NCBI GenBank assembly: GCA_947508155.1
Contig: CANNRM010000042.1
Span: 1 to 5,864 of the forward strand
Direction of reading: 5' to 3'
Length of the DNA: 5,864 bases
From: Rickettsiales bacterium
GTDB taxonomy: Bacteria > Pseudomonadota > Alphaproteobacteria > Rickettsiales > Rickettsiaceae
This document shows, piece by piece, positions 1-5,740 of this stretch. The notes beneath the pieces are model-generated. The model did no database searches and was not told where the DNA came from. It saw only the letters and a program-made list of their open reading frames with translations. Both the position numbers and the translations under genes were made by a program. Numbering within the stretch: position 1 is the stretch's first letter; the number at the start of each line of letters is the position of its first letter.

Positions 1-480
1 AGTAGGTACTGTTCCACCTAGCGTTGATTTTATACCAACGCCAGCTCCTGCGCCTTCAATTTCTCCAGTTAATGTCAAAGTCCGAGCGCCTGTAAATATG
101 ATGGATAACTTTTTATCATCTACTGAATTGGTTACAACCCCTAACGAAAACGCTTGTGCTCCAGCGCCTAATGCAGCGCTCTCTTTGCCATTAACGTCAA
201 TACCACGGATCTCAGTGAATGAGTTTGCAACTGTAACTTTTTTTACTTTTAAGTCTGTTCTGTCTTCATTTAGTTTTAAAGAGTTTTGATTTACGGCGGC
301 GTTAACTCTAGGTTGTCCTAGAACTAAATCAACATTAGTTCTGGCCCCTGCAGCAGCAGGAGCAGCGTTTAACGTAACGTGAACATTAGCGGCAGCCATT
401 GCATCAACTGCACCTAATGTGATTGCCAAAGAAGAAGCTGTAGCCAAAATGCCTTTTAAAAATGCTTTATTATTTGTCAT
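1..480 (-). CDS. Secreted surface protein, N-terminal part (autotransporter-like), runs off left edge
   Basis: This frame is open for 160 codons from ATG at 478-480 to the window edge with no stop, so the gene is partial (3' end missing). The product starts with a classic Sec signal peptide: a short polar/basic n-region (MTNNKAFLKG), a hydrophobic core around residues 11-24 (ILATASSLAITLGA) and an Ala-X-Ala site, AMA|AA, near residue 29. The mature part is rich in Ala, Gly, Val and Thr, lacks Cys, and shows beta-strand-like stretches such as LSIIFTGARTLTLTGEIEG (about residues 126-143). This is the texture of passenger domains of rickettsial Sca/OmpB-type autotransporters and related adhesins. 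That family assignment is inference, since the diagnostic C-terminal beta-barrel lies outside the window. The start is supported by the signal peptide and by an A-rich, weak ribosome site (AAAAGA) about 9 nt upstream. It has its own promoter and no neighbour in an operon within view. Confidence 0.75.
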   Translation of the reverse strand, partial: MTNNKAFLKGILATASSLAITLGAVDAMAAANVHVTLNAAPAAAGARTNVDLVLGQPRVNAAVNQNSLKLNEDRTDLKVKKVTVANSFTEIRGIDVNGKESAALGAGAQAFSLGVVTNSVDDKKLSIIFTGARTLTLTGEIEGAGAGVGIKSTLGGTVPT

Positions 481-568
481 GATATTAATTCTTTTGTAAG
501 ATTGTGTTAATAAGTTAATTATGCGTAGAACATATGTATCAACGCACAAACAATAGTCCATGTTCGAT

Positions 569-597
569 ATCATAGAGCAAAAGTTATTTCAAGTCAA
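569..597 (-). promoter_or_regulatory. Sigma70-type promoter for the secreted surface protein
   Basis: On the minus strand there is TTGACT (592-597), a 17-nt spacer, then TATGAT (569-574). Both boxes match the sigma70 consensus at 5 of 6 positions with optimal spacing. Transcription would start near 562 and give a leader of about 80 nt before the ATG at 480. It is the best promoter in the window and fits a highly expressed envelope protein. No operator is evident. Confidence 0.65.
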
Positions 598-652
598 GTA
601 AAAAAGATAAGGAATTAATTTTAGTTAGTTTGTTAAGGTGGGGTGGAGATGC

Positions 653-764
653 GTCATCCCGGACAAGCGAAGCGCAGAGCCGGGACCCAGTTCTGAAATA
701 ATATAGCCGCTTACTCAAAGTTTGTTTAAAAAGAACTGGGCCCCGGGTCTGCGCCCGGGGTGAC
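653..764. repeat. Composite palindromic repeat element 1 (112 bp, inverted arms)
   Basis: The left arm (653-692) begins GTCATCCCGG and ends GGGACCCAGTT. The right arm (734-764) begins AACTGGGCCCCGGG and ends CCCGGGGTGAC. The two ends are imperfect inverted repeats, so the whole element can fold on itself around a 41-nt AT-rich middle (693-733). Each arm also has its own hairpin (CCCGG...CCGGG on the left; CCCCGGG-TCTGCG-CCCGGGG on the right). The right arm is nearly identical to that of the element at 2338-2459. No transposase is encoded, so it behaves like a MITE or REP-type dispersed repeat. The 72-codon minus-strand reading frame across it (584-802) is a product of the repeat, not a gene. 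Confidence 0.8.
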
Positions 765-774
765 GGTTTCTTGG

Positions 775-789
775 AATTCCGGGGTGACG
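775..789. repeat. Solo end of the palindromic repeat family
   Basis: CCGGGGTGACG at 779-789 duplicates the terminal 11 bp of element 1 (755-765), 24 bp away. It carries no matching partner arm, only a short GGAATTCC palindrome next to it. It looks like a truncated second copy, and it lies 10 bp beyond the stop codon of the esterase gene. Confidence 0.5.
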
Positions 790-798
790 ATCCTCCAT

Positions 799-1413
799 TC
801 ACCTCAAAAACTTCATCGCAAATTCCAATCCCATCATATCAATAGAATGTACCAGATTTGGTACCATAAGATCCGCGACCTTCACGCCAAGTTTTTCCAA
901 TGCTTCCTTCGCATGAGTCAGGCTTTCGGCTGGCACAACATCATCCTCTGCGCCATGAATCAAACATATTGGCGTTTTTGTATTACGAACATTTGCTGGC
1001 ATAAATAACCGCCCGGAAAAGCCCAAAACTGCTTTATATGGCTCATCTGAGGTGAGGGCGATGGATAGACTGACCATAGTTCCTTGCGAGAAGCCAAATA
1101 ATATTACATCCTTTTTTGTAAGGCCCAGTGAAGCTGCTTTATCCTCGATCATTTTTGAAATTACAGGAGTCACGCGTTCTAATTCCTGCGTTAATTTATG
1201 CGGAGATCTATCCTGCAGGCTGAACCATTGATATCCAAACGGCACCATGTCGCAAGCCTCTATCCCGTCTGGGGAGTAGAAATGTGTATCTGGTAATTTA
1301 GGCGCCATATAAGGTGCGAGGCTGAAAAGGTCGTCGCCGTTGGATCCAAGGCCGTGCAATAGTACCATTAGGGTTGTTGTTTTGCCTGAAAGGCTAGGTT
1401 GGTTATGTTCCAT
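799..1413 (-). CDS. Carboxylesterase / phospholipase family alpha/beta hydrolase (Abhydrolase_2, YpfH-like)
   Basis: A 204-residue serine hydrolase of the bacterial carboxylesterase/acyl-protein thioesterase-like family. It should cleave carboxyl ester or thioester bonds of lipids or small acyl substrates in the cytoplasm; no signal peptide is visible, and the true substrate cannot be read from sequence. Visible motifs in order: oxyanion-hole strand VLLHGLGSNGDD (17-28), the family's WFSLQDR segment (63-69), nucleophile elbow GFSQG with catalytic Ser109, the acid loop HGAEDDVVP with Asp157 aligning to the family's catalytic Asp, and His189 in PNLVHSID. The triad is complete and the length (about 200-220 residues is typical) is normal, so the protein looks intact and active. 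The start is supported by AAGGA (1420-1424) six bases before the ATG. It stands alone between repeat-filled gaps. I see no convincing promoter, so it may be read through from nth. Confidence 0.9.
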   Translation of the reverse strand: MEHNQPSLSGKTTTLMVLLHGLGSNGDDLFSLAPYMAPKLPDTHFYSPDGIEACDMVPFGYQWFSLQDRSPHKLTQELERVTPVISKMIEDKAASLGLTKKDVILFGFSQGTMVSLSIALTSDEPYKAVLGFSGRLFMPANVRNTKTPICLIHGAEDDVVPAESLTHAKEALEKLGVKVADLMVPNLVHSIDMMGLEFAMKFLR

Positions 1414-1419
1414 TGTTTT

Positions 1420-1424
1420 TCCTT
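1420..1424 (-). promoter_or_regulatory. Ribosome binding site of the esterase gene
   Basis: AAGGA on the minus strand, 6 nt before the ATG at 1413. It fixes the start chosen for the hydrolase. Confidence 0.7.
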
Positions 1425-1452
1425 GATTTGTGTTGTTGTAATCTATTCGGTC

Positions 1453-1662
1453 GTCATCCTCGAGTGTTTGCTAGCAAACCTCGGGGATCTGGGGAGTTTA
1501 TCCGTCATCCTCAAGTTTTGCGTAGCAAAATCTTGGGGATCTAGTGACACAAGAGGAATATTTCTCTGCTATCATGAGATCCCCGAATTTACTTCGTAAA
1601 TCCGAGGATGACGTGTAAACTGCTGAGATCCCCGAGCTCTGCTTCGCAGCCTCGAGGATGAC
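1453..1662. repeat. Four-copy hairpin repeat array, two tandem pairs facing each other
   Basis: Four copies of a 36-39-bp palindromic unit fill the nth-esterase gap: A 1453-1490, B 1504-1542 (both starting GTCATCCTC and ending GGGGATCT), and C 1577-1612, D 1626-1662 (inverted, starting AGATCCCCG and ending GAGGATGAC). A and B are 51 bp apart start to start, C and D 49 bp. The spacers are also related (GTTTATCC after A; TAAACT after C and D), so the real unit is about 50 bp. Each copy folds into an outer ATCC(T/C)(C)G-type stem and an inner stem with a 3-4-nt loop. Inner stems differ: GTTTG/CAAAC, TTTTGC/GCAAAA, ATTTAC/GTAAAT, CTGC/GCAG. The facing arrangement makes the whole region a large inverted repeat centred near 1559. 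Confidence 0.85.
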
Positions 1663-1681
1663 GTATAAACTCCAGATATCC

Positions 1682-2308
1682 TCATTTATTATTATAATAC
1701 TCGCACCACTCATTCACGGGGCACTCATCGCACAAAGGTTTGCGCGCTTTGCAGATATATCTCCCATGAAGCACAAGCCAGTGATGCCCATGTTCAAGCC
1801 ATTTCGCTGGGATGTGGCTGAGCAATTCCTTCTCCACTTGCTCTGGAGTTTCTCTATGTGCAATCCCAAGCCTTTTTGCTACACGAAATACGTGAGTATC
1901 AACGGGCATCACATGAGCGCCAAATGCGCAGTTCATAACCACATTCGCGGTTTTTCGCCCAACGCCTGGAAGTTCTATTAAGTCATTCATATTATTTGGC
2001 ACATTGGAATGGTGTTTTGCAACTAATATTTGCGAAGCGGCGATGATATTTTTTGCTTTGGTATTATAGTAATTTATGCTTTTAATATGGGTTTTCAGGT
2101 CGTCCAAGCCAAGTATTAGGATTTTTTCTGGGCTGTCATATTTTTCGAATAAATCCTTTGTTGCAATATTCACGCCTTTGTCTGTCATTTGTGCAGATAG
2201 CATTACGGCGAGGAGCAGGGTGAAGTTGTTTGTGTAATAAAGTTCGGTTTTGGGGTTTGGGTTAAGAGAGGAGAATGTGCTGAAAATGTGATTGATTTTG
2301 GAGGTCAT
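1682..2308 (-). CDS. nth: Endonuclease III (DNA glycosylase/AP lyase)
   Basis: Base-excision-repair enzyme that removes oxidised pyrimidines from DNA and nicks the resulting abasic site. The 208-residue product (211 in E. coli) is complete. It has the helix-hairpin-helix [11 protein letters not shown] (113-123) with catalytic Lys119, the PVDTHVFRV loop (135-143) with catalytic Asp137, and a C-terminal 4Fe-4S loop with Cys186, Cys193, Cys196 and Cys202 in the canonical C-X6-C-X2-C-X5-C spacing. The N-terminal [17 protein letters not shown] (31-47) matches the family's LLSAQATD region, with Met in place of the usual Ala. The start is the first ATG of the frame but has no clear Shine-Dalgarno sequence, only an A-rich stretch. 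It is flanked on both sides by repeats: the stop is 19 bp from the hairpin array, and the start is 30 bp from composite element 2. Confidence 0.97.
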   Translation of the reverse strand: MTSKINHIFSTFSSLNPNPKTELYYTNNFTLLLAVMLSAQMTDKGVNIATKDLFEKYDSPEKILILGLDDLKTHIKSINYYNTKAKNIIAASQILVAKHHSNVPNNMNDLIELPGVGRKTANVVMNCAFGAHVMPVDTHVFRVAKRLGIAHRETPEQVEKELLSHIPAKWLEHGHHWLVLHGRYICKARKPLCDECPVNEWCEYYNNK

Positions 2309-2382
2309 TATGTGGCTTTTTTATGTGTGTTTTGTCCGTCACCCCAGAATTTGCTAATCAAATATCCGGGGCCCAGTGCTTA

Positions 2383-2412
2383 ATTTAATGTTTTTGACAT
2401 GATACATGTCAA
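2383..2412 (-). promoter_or_regulatory. Candidate promoter for nth inside repeat element 2
   Basis: On the minus strand a perfect -35 TTGACA (2407-2412) is followed after 18 nt by TTAAAT (2383-2388), which matches the -10 consensus at 4 of 6 positions. Initiation near 2376 would give a leader of about 68 nt that includes the element's left-arm hairpin. The -35 box sits inside a 25-bp palindrome, which could act as an operator. The weak -10 keeps confidence low. Confidence 0.35.
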
Positions 2413-2415
2413 AAA
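2391..2415. repeat. 25-bp perfect palindrome (11-bp arms, ATA centre)
   Basis: TTTTTGACATG (2391-2401), ATA (2402-2404), then the exact reverse complement of the first arm (2405-2415). It lies in the middle of composite element 2. The T-run precedes the stem and the A-run follows it on both strands, so it does not read as an intrinsic terminator in either direction. A dimeric repressor site is possible but unproven. Confidence 0.75.
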
Positions 2416-2464
2416 ATAATGATTTTTATAACTGGGCCCCGGGTCAAGCCCGGGGTGACGATAC

Positions 2465-3718
2465 TTAAACCTTCTTGATCACCAAACTAGCGTTAGTACC
2501 ACCGAAACCAAAGCTATTGGTCATGGCATATTCCATTTTGCATTCCTTTGCCTTGTTCGGTACTAAATCGAACAATACCTCATCCATAGGATCTTCCAGA
2601 TTCAGTGTAGGAGGCGCAATTTGATCGCGCAGTGCAAGAATCGTAAATATAGCCTCAACAGCTCCAGCAGCACCAAGAAGATGCCCAATCATAGATTTCG
2701 TTGAGGACATAAGAATTTTTGGGTTTTTCTCATAGAAAATCTTTTGTGCGGCAGCAAGTTCAATTCCATCTCCGACTGGAGTAGATGTGCCATGAGCATT
2801 TATATAGCCAATTTGTTCAGGTGTAACACCGCCATCACGAAGCGCTGCCTGCATTGCATATGTAGCACCAAGACCATCGGGATGTGGTGAAGTTATGTGA
2901 TAACCATCGCCAGCAAGGCCATAGCCCACAACTTCTCCGTAAATTTTAGCGCCACGCTTTTTTGCATGTTCATATTCTTCGAGCACAAGAGCGCCGGCAC
3001 CTTCGCCCATCACAAAGCCATCTCTAGCTTTATCCCATGGGCGAGAAGCTTTTGCGGGAGTTTCATTAAAGCTAGTTGAAAGTGTACGAGATGCGGCGAA
3101 ACCATGTACTCCAACAGGGGTAATGGCAGCTTCCGCGCCGCCTGTAACCATTACATCAGCGTCACCATATTTGATGATCCTTGCAGCATCGCCAATCGCA
3201 TGAGCGCCAGTAGCACAAGCAGTTACAACGGCATGATTTGGCCCTCTGAAGCCATATTTTATGGAAACATTACCAGATATAAGATTGATAAGAGATGATA
3301 CGATAAAGAATGGGCTGATTCTGCCGCCTTCGTGAAGCGTAACAGAGTTTTGTTCTATATTTGAAAGTCCGCCGATACCAGAGCCCATTATAACTCCAGT
3401 ACGCATTCTACCATGCTCATCGTCAGGCATCCATCCACTATCTTCAATAGCTTGGATTGCAGATGCATAGCCATATTGGATGAATAGATCCATCTTCTTC
3501 ACGTCCTTAGGCTCAATGTAGTTTTCAGCGACAAAAGCATTAGGGCCTGTACGATCTATTTCCCCAGCGATTTGACAAGGGATTTTAGATGCATCGAAAT
3601 TAGTGATTTTTTTGATTCCGCTTTTACCAGCAAGAATGTTGGACCATGTTGAGCTTACATCTAAGCCCAACGATGTGATCATTCCCATTCCTGTAATTAC
3701 TACGCGCCTTGTGGACAT
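2465..3718 (-). CDS. fabF: Beta-ketoacyl-[acyl-carrier-protein] synthase II
   Basis: Condensing enzyme of cytoplasmic type II fatty acid synthesis. It joins malonyl-ACP to a growing acyl-ACP, releasing CO2, and lengthens the chain by two carbons. The product is full length (417 residues; about 412 is usual) with a complete thiolase-fold active site: VVITGMG at the N-terminus, the nucleophile Cys168 in VTACATGAH, His309 in NAHGTSTP, Lys341 and His346 in SSTKSMIGHLLGAAG, and the C-terminal gatekeeper loop NSFGFGGTN (401-409). The Cys-His-His set with this loop indicates FabF rather than FabH; FabB is less likely because of length and the acpP neighbour. It starts 8 bp after the acpP stop with no obvious ribosome site of its own, which suggests translational coupling with acpP. 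A GC-rich repeat follows 5 bp after the TAA stop. Confidence 0.97.
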   Translation of the reverse strand: MSTRRVVITGMGMITSLGLDVSSTWSNILAGKSGIKKITNFDASKIPCQIAGEIDRTGPNAFVAENYIEPKDVKKMDLFIQYGYASAIQAIEDSGWMPDDEHGRMRTGVIMGSGIGGLSNIEQNSVTLHEGGRISPFFIVSSLINLISGNVSIKYGFRGPNHAVVTACATGAHAIGDAARIIKYGDADVMVTGGAEAAITPVGVHGFAASRTLSTSFNETPAKASRPWDKARDGFVMGEGAGALVLEEYEHAKKRGAKIYGEVVGYGLAGDGYHITSPHPDGLGATYAMQAALRDGGVTPEQIGYINAHGTSTPVGDGIELAAAQKIFYEKNPKILMSSTKSMIGHLLGAAGAVEAIFTILALRDQIAPPTLNLEDPMDEVLFDLVPNKAKECKMEYAMTNSFGFGGTNASLVIKKV

Positions 3719-3726
3719 AATGGATA

Positions 3727-3972
3727 CTATTCAGACATTTTTGTTTTGATATAATTAACCGCATCACGAACAGTTGCGATTTTTGTTGCATCTTCATCAG
3801 GGATATTGAGATTATTGAATTCAGCCTCAAATGCCATCATAAGCTCAACGCTATCAAGGCTATCTGCGCCTAGATCATTTGTGAAGCTTGAGTCTGGAGT
3901 AACTTTTGCTTGGTCTACTTTAAGAACTTGTGCCGTAACATTGATTACTCTTGATTCGATATCACTTGTCAT
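3727..3972 (-). CDS. acpP: Acyl carrier protein
   Basis: Small acidic four-helix carrier of fatty acid synthesis, and acyl donor for phospholipid and lipid A synthesis. The 81-residue product carries the phosphopantetheine attachment site LGADSLDSVELMMAFE, with Ser38 as the modified residue, and the usual IPDEDATKIATVRDAVNYI third and fourth helix region. An unusual FNNLNIPDED stretch replaces the more typical acidic FDIEIPDED. Length and motif are normal, so it should be functional. It is the first gene of an acpP-fabF pair, the standard arrangement in proteobacteria; fabD and fabG, which often lie upstream, are not here, where an ankyrin gene sits instead. A good ribosome site (AGAGGT, 3978-3983) precedes the ATG by 5 nt. 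Confidence 0.98.
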   Translation of the reverse strand: MTSDIESRVINVTAQVLKVDQAKVTPDSSFTNDLGADSLDSVELMMAFEAEFNNLNIPDEDATKIATVRDAVNYIKTKMSE

Positions 3973-3977
3973 ATTTT

Positions 3978-3983
3978 ACCTCT
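3978..3983 (-). promoter_or_regulatory. Ribosome binding site of acpP
   Basis: AGAGGT on the minus strand, 5 nt before the ATG. It is the strongest Shine-Dalgarno sequence in the window and consistent with the high output expected of acpP. Confidence 0.8.
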
Positions 3984-4008
3984 ATATCAGTTTTGATTAG
4001 TTTAATAA

Positions 4009-4115
4009 CTTGCTGGGAATCTACCCCACAAGCCGGTCCTGAGTTTTTTAGCACAAAAAAAAACTAATTACTAGAAAAAAAAGCATAAGTGATTTTTTTG
4101 CACGAGTTTGTGGGG
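4009..4115 (-). promoter_or_regulatory. acpP leader with two competing base-pairings
   Basis: In the 174-bp gap between the ankyrin gene and acpP, the minus-strand RNA can form a hairpin at 4009-4032: CTTGTGGG, a 7-nt loop, then CCCA, a bulged G, and CAAG. The TTGTGGGG segment (4024-4031) is also an exact 8-base complement of CCCCACAA formed by 4108-4115. The two pairings exclude each other. Between them are A- and T-runs (for example T8 and T9 on the minus strand at about 4056-4082) that could support termination of ankyrin transcripts. I found no convincing -35/-10 pair here, and the regulatory reading is speculative. Confidence 0.3.
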
Positions 4116-4146
4116 GCATTGTTTGTAATTAATAACCCATAATTAA

Positions 4147-5712
4147 CTATTCAGGTGATGCATCTGCGAATTTATGGGGTACTTCCACAATCTGCACATT
4201 ATCATCCTGTTGTTGTGCAACATGATGAGTTAAATCCTCGAATTCTTGAGTCAATCCTTTTCTTTTTAAAAAGTCCACACCCTTATCAGACAAAACCGCA
4301 TTATGAGATAACAATGCCGATATTGATGCTTTAATTTTTCTTGTATCACCGTCATGTCCCGCAATTCCCCACATAATGACTAACTCATCGAGAATACATA
4401 ACCCTTCTGAATTAGTACTATTGATTAAATCAGCATATTTCTCGCAGACAGAATTTACTAACTCTGAGCTTCCAGAAGAACCCGCGTAATATAATATCGT
4501 CCTACCGTGTTTATCAATAAATTTATTGCCTTCAAATTGCGGTTGTTGTAGAAGATATTGCGCTATTTTATGATGCCCCTTAGTACAAGCCGAGTTAAAC
4601 GCATTGGTGTTCAATTCCTCGTTCACATAATTAATATCCGCACCAAGTTCCAGAAAAAGTTTTAGACTTGCCATCATGTTCTTCGAAGCGGCTAGTTCCA
4701 ATAAAGTATGTGTGGCAATACCTTGAAACTTATGGCAATAATTGATATCGTAGTGATACTCGGTAATTATTGTATTCGCAAATTTTAAATATTTTGCTTC
4801 TGCGTTTGCTTGATTGGCATTCATAAGAGCTATTGTTAACACCTTATATTGTTTTTCTGGAGAAGTTGCAAAATCATTCCATTCAGGTTGTTTGCTGCGT
4901 AAAATATTAAATGTTTCTAAAGCGCTAAACTCAATCGCATCTATAATTGCGTCTTTAGATTGAACTTTAACATTAGCATTGGCCCCATTATCAAGTAAGT
5001 ATTGCGCGAGTTTCGGAGCATTATTCTGAGCAGCAAATATAAGAAGTGTGGCTGGATATTTTGTGTTAATATGATCAATAGGTAGACCAGACTCAAAAAT
5101 AAATTGCATAAATTTTGTGCATGCAAATGTGTACTCCGGATGCGCATCTAACATATGTGAGGCTTTTAGAGCCAACTCAAATTTAGCGTCATTACTAGAA
5201 TACCGCTTCGCAACTGAAGGACATCGATCCAAAAGTATTTTGTACATACCTAGCTCTCCATGTCTGGCAGCTATCTCTGCTGCATTTGCTAATCCACAAT
5301 CTGGGTTGCCTATTAAAGGATCCGCGCCCAAATCTAACAATATATTTAGCATTTGTTCTAAACCTGATCCAGCTGCATGTGAGAGTAAAGTTAGTGGCGG
5401 GTCGGAATGTATATGATTTATTGGGAATTTATCATCCTCAATCATATATTTTATAAATTGCATATTTTCAGGATATATTGCTGTATTTTTAAGTGCAGTA
5501 TGAATGCAATCAAATTTCTGATCTAATGTTAACTTGCCATCTGGAACTTTTGATGCAATTAATTTAAACACATCAACACGCCCTAACATTCCACTCAACT
5601 CTAAAGGATTCAAATTACCATAAAATGGTGACTTTGTGAATATGCTATAACTCTGCCGCAATAGCTCTGTAATAATTGTTGTGGTATCTGCATTAAATGT
5701 CTCTACACACAC
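4147..5712 (-). CDS. Ankyrin-repeat protein, probably 5'-truncated
   Basis: Protein of at least 521 residues built from ankyrin repeats, which bind other proteins; in intracellular bacteria such proteins are often secreted effectors, but no secretion signal or enzyme domain is visible here. Ankyrin-like units lie around residues 34-58, 106-132, 141-165, 220-247, 335-361, 368-390 and 403-432, for example TLLELAASKNMMASLKLFLE followed by LGADIN. Three higher-order units of about 111-114 residues (about 64-174, 175-285, 286-400) each hold a helical lead-in and two ankyrin repeats. The tail (about 490-521) is polar and acidic. The first possible start is GTG at 5712, with no ribosome site. The same frame stays open to 5781 and encodes NRVTPLSWAV, an ankyrin helix, just before and across the GTG. 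The natural start was therefore probably upstream and has been lost; the gene may be a pseudogene. It ends TAG, 174 bp before acpP. Confidence 0.8.
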   Translation of the reverse strand: MCVETFNADTTTIITELLRQSYSIFTKSPFYGNLNPLELSGMLGRVDVFKLIASKVPDGKLTLDQKFDCIHTALKNTAIYPENMQFIKYMIEDDKFPINHIHSDPPLTLLSHAAGSGLEQMLNILLDLGADPLIGNPDCGLANAAEIAARHGELGMYKILLDRCPSVAKRYSSNDAKFELALKASHMLDAHPEYTFACTKFMQFIFESGLPIDHINTKYPATLLIFAAQNNAPKLAQYLLDNGANANVKVQSKDAIIDAIEFSALETFNILRSKQPEWNDFATSPEKQYKVLTIALMNANQANAEAKYLKFANTIITEYHYDINYCHKFQGIATHTLLELAASKNMMASLKLFLELGADINYVNEELNTNAFNSACTKGHHKIAQYLLQQPQFEGNKFIDKHGRTILYYAGSSGSSELVNSVCEKYADLINSTNSEGLCILDELVIMWGIAGHDGDTRKIKASISALLSHNAVLSDKGVDFLKRKGLTQEFEDLTHHVAQQQDDNVQIVEVPHKFADASPE

Positions 5713-5740
5713 AGCCCAGCTTAATGGAGTTACCCTATTT

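Larger units (their letters stand above)
2338..2459. repeat. Composite palindromic repeat element 2 (122 bp, inverted arms)
   Basis: The left arm (2338-2377) starts GTCACCCC and ends GGGGCCCAGT, with an internal ATTTG-CTAAT-CAAAT hairpin. The right arm (2431-2459) runs ACTGGGCCCCGGG to CCCGGGGTGAC, with a 7-bp CCCCGGG/CCCGGGG stem and 5-nt loop. The arms are imperfect inverted repeats of each other. The right arm matches element 1 (653-764) nearly base for base, apart from the tiny hairpin loop (TCAAG here, TCTGCG there), while the left arms and the AT-rich middles differ. It begins 5 bp after the fabF stop, so the GC-rich hairpin could end or stabilise the acpP-fabF message. There is no T-run, so it is not a canonical intrinsic terminator. 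Confidence 0.8.

Noticed and set aside
98..289. Plus-strand frames over the surface protein, and the other plus-strand frames at 760-1008, 1399-1599, 1658-1981, 2897-3298, 3806-4000 and 5117-5416
   Set aside because: All are antisense to well-supported minus-strand genes or to repeats, with no motifs.
584..802. 72-codon minus-strand reading frame
   Set aside because: It lies almost wholly inside palindromic element 1. Its residues are translations of the repeat arms, and it has no ribosome site.
1453..1662. CRISPR-like spaced repeats
   Set aside because: There are only four copies, in two opposite orientations, the spacers are themselves similar, and the units are strong palindromes with variable cores. 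No cas genes are present.
1498..1713. 71-codon minus-strand reading frame across the hairpin array
   Set aside because: It overlaps the 3' end of nth in another phase and otherwise reads through the repeats; no family resemblance.
2391..2415. Intrinsic terminator between fabF and nth
   Set aside because: The stem is preceded by T and followed by A on both strands, so no U-tail follows the hairpin in either direction.
3624..3830. 68-codon minus-strand frame overlapping acpP and fabF
   Set aside because: It is out of phase with two confidently identified genes and has no motif; a shadow frame. The same applies to 4941-5147 within the ankyrin gene.
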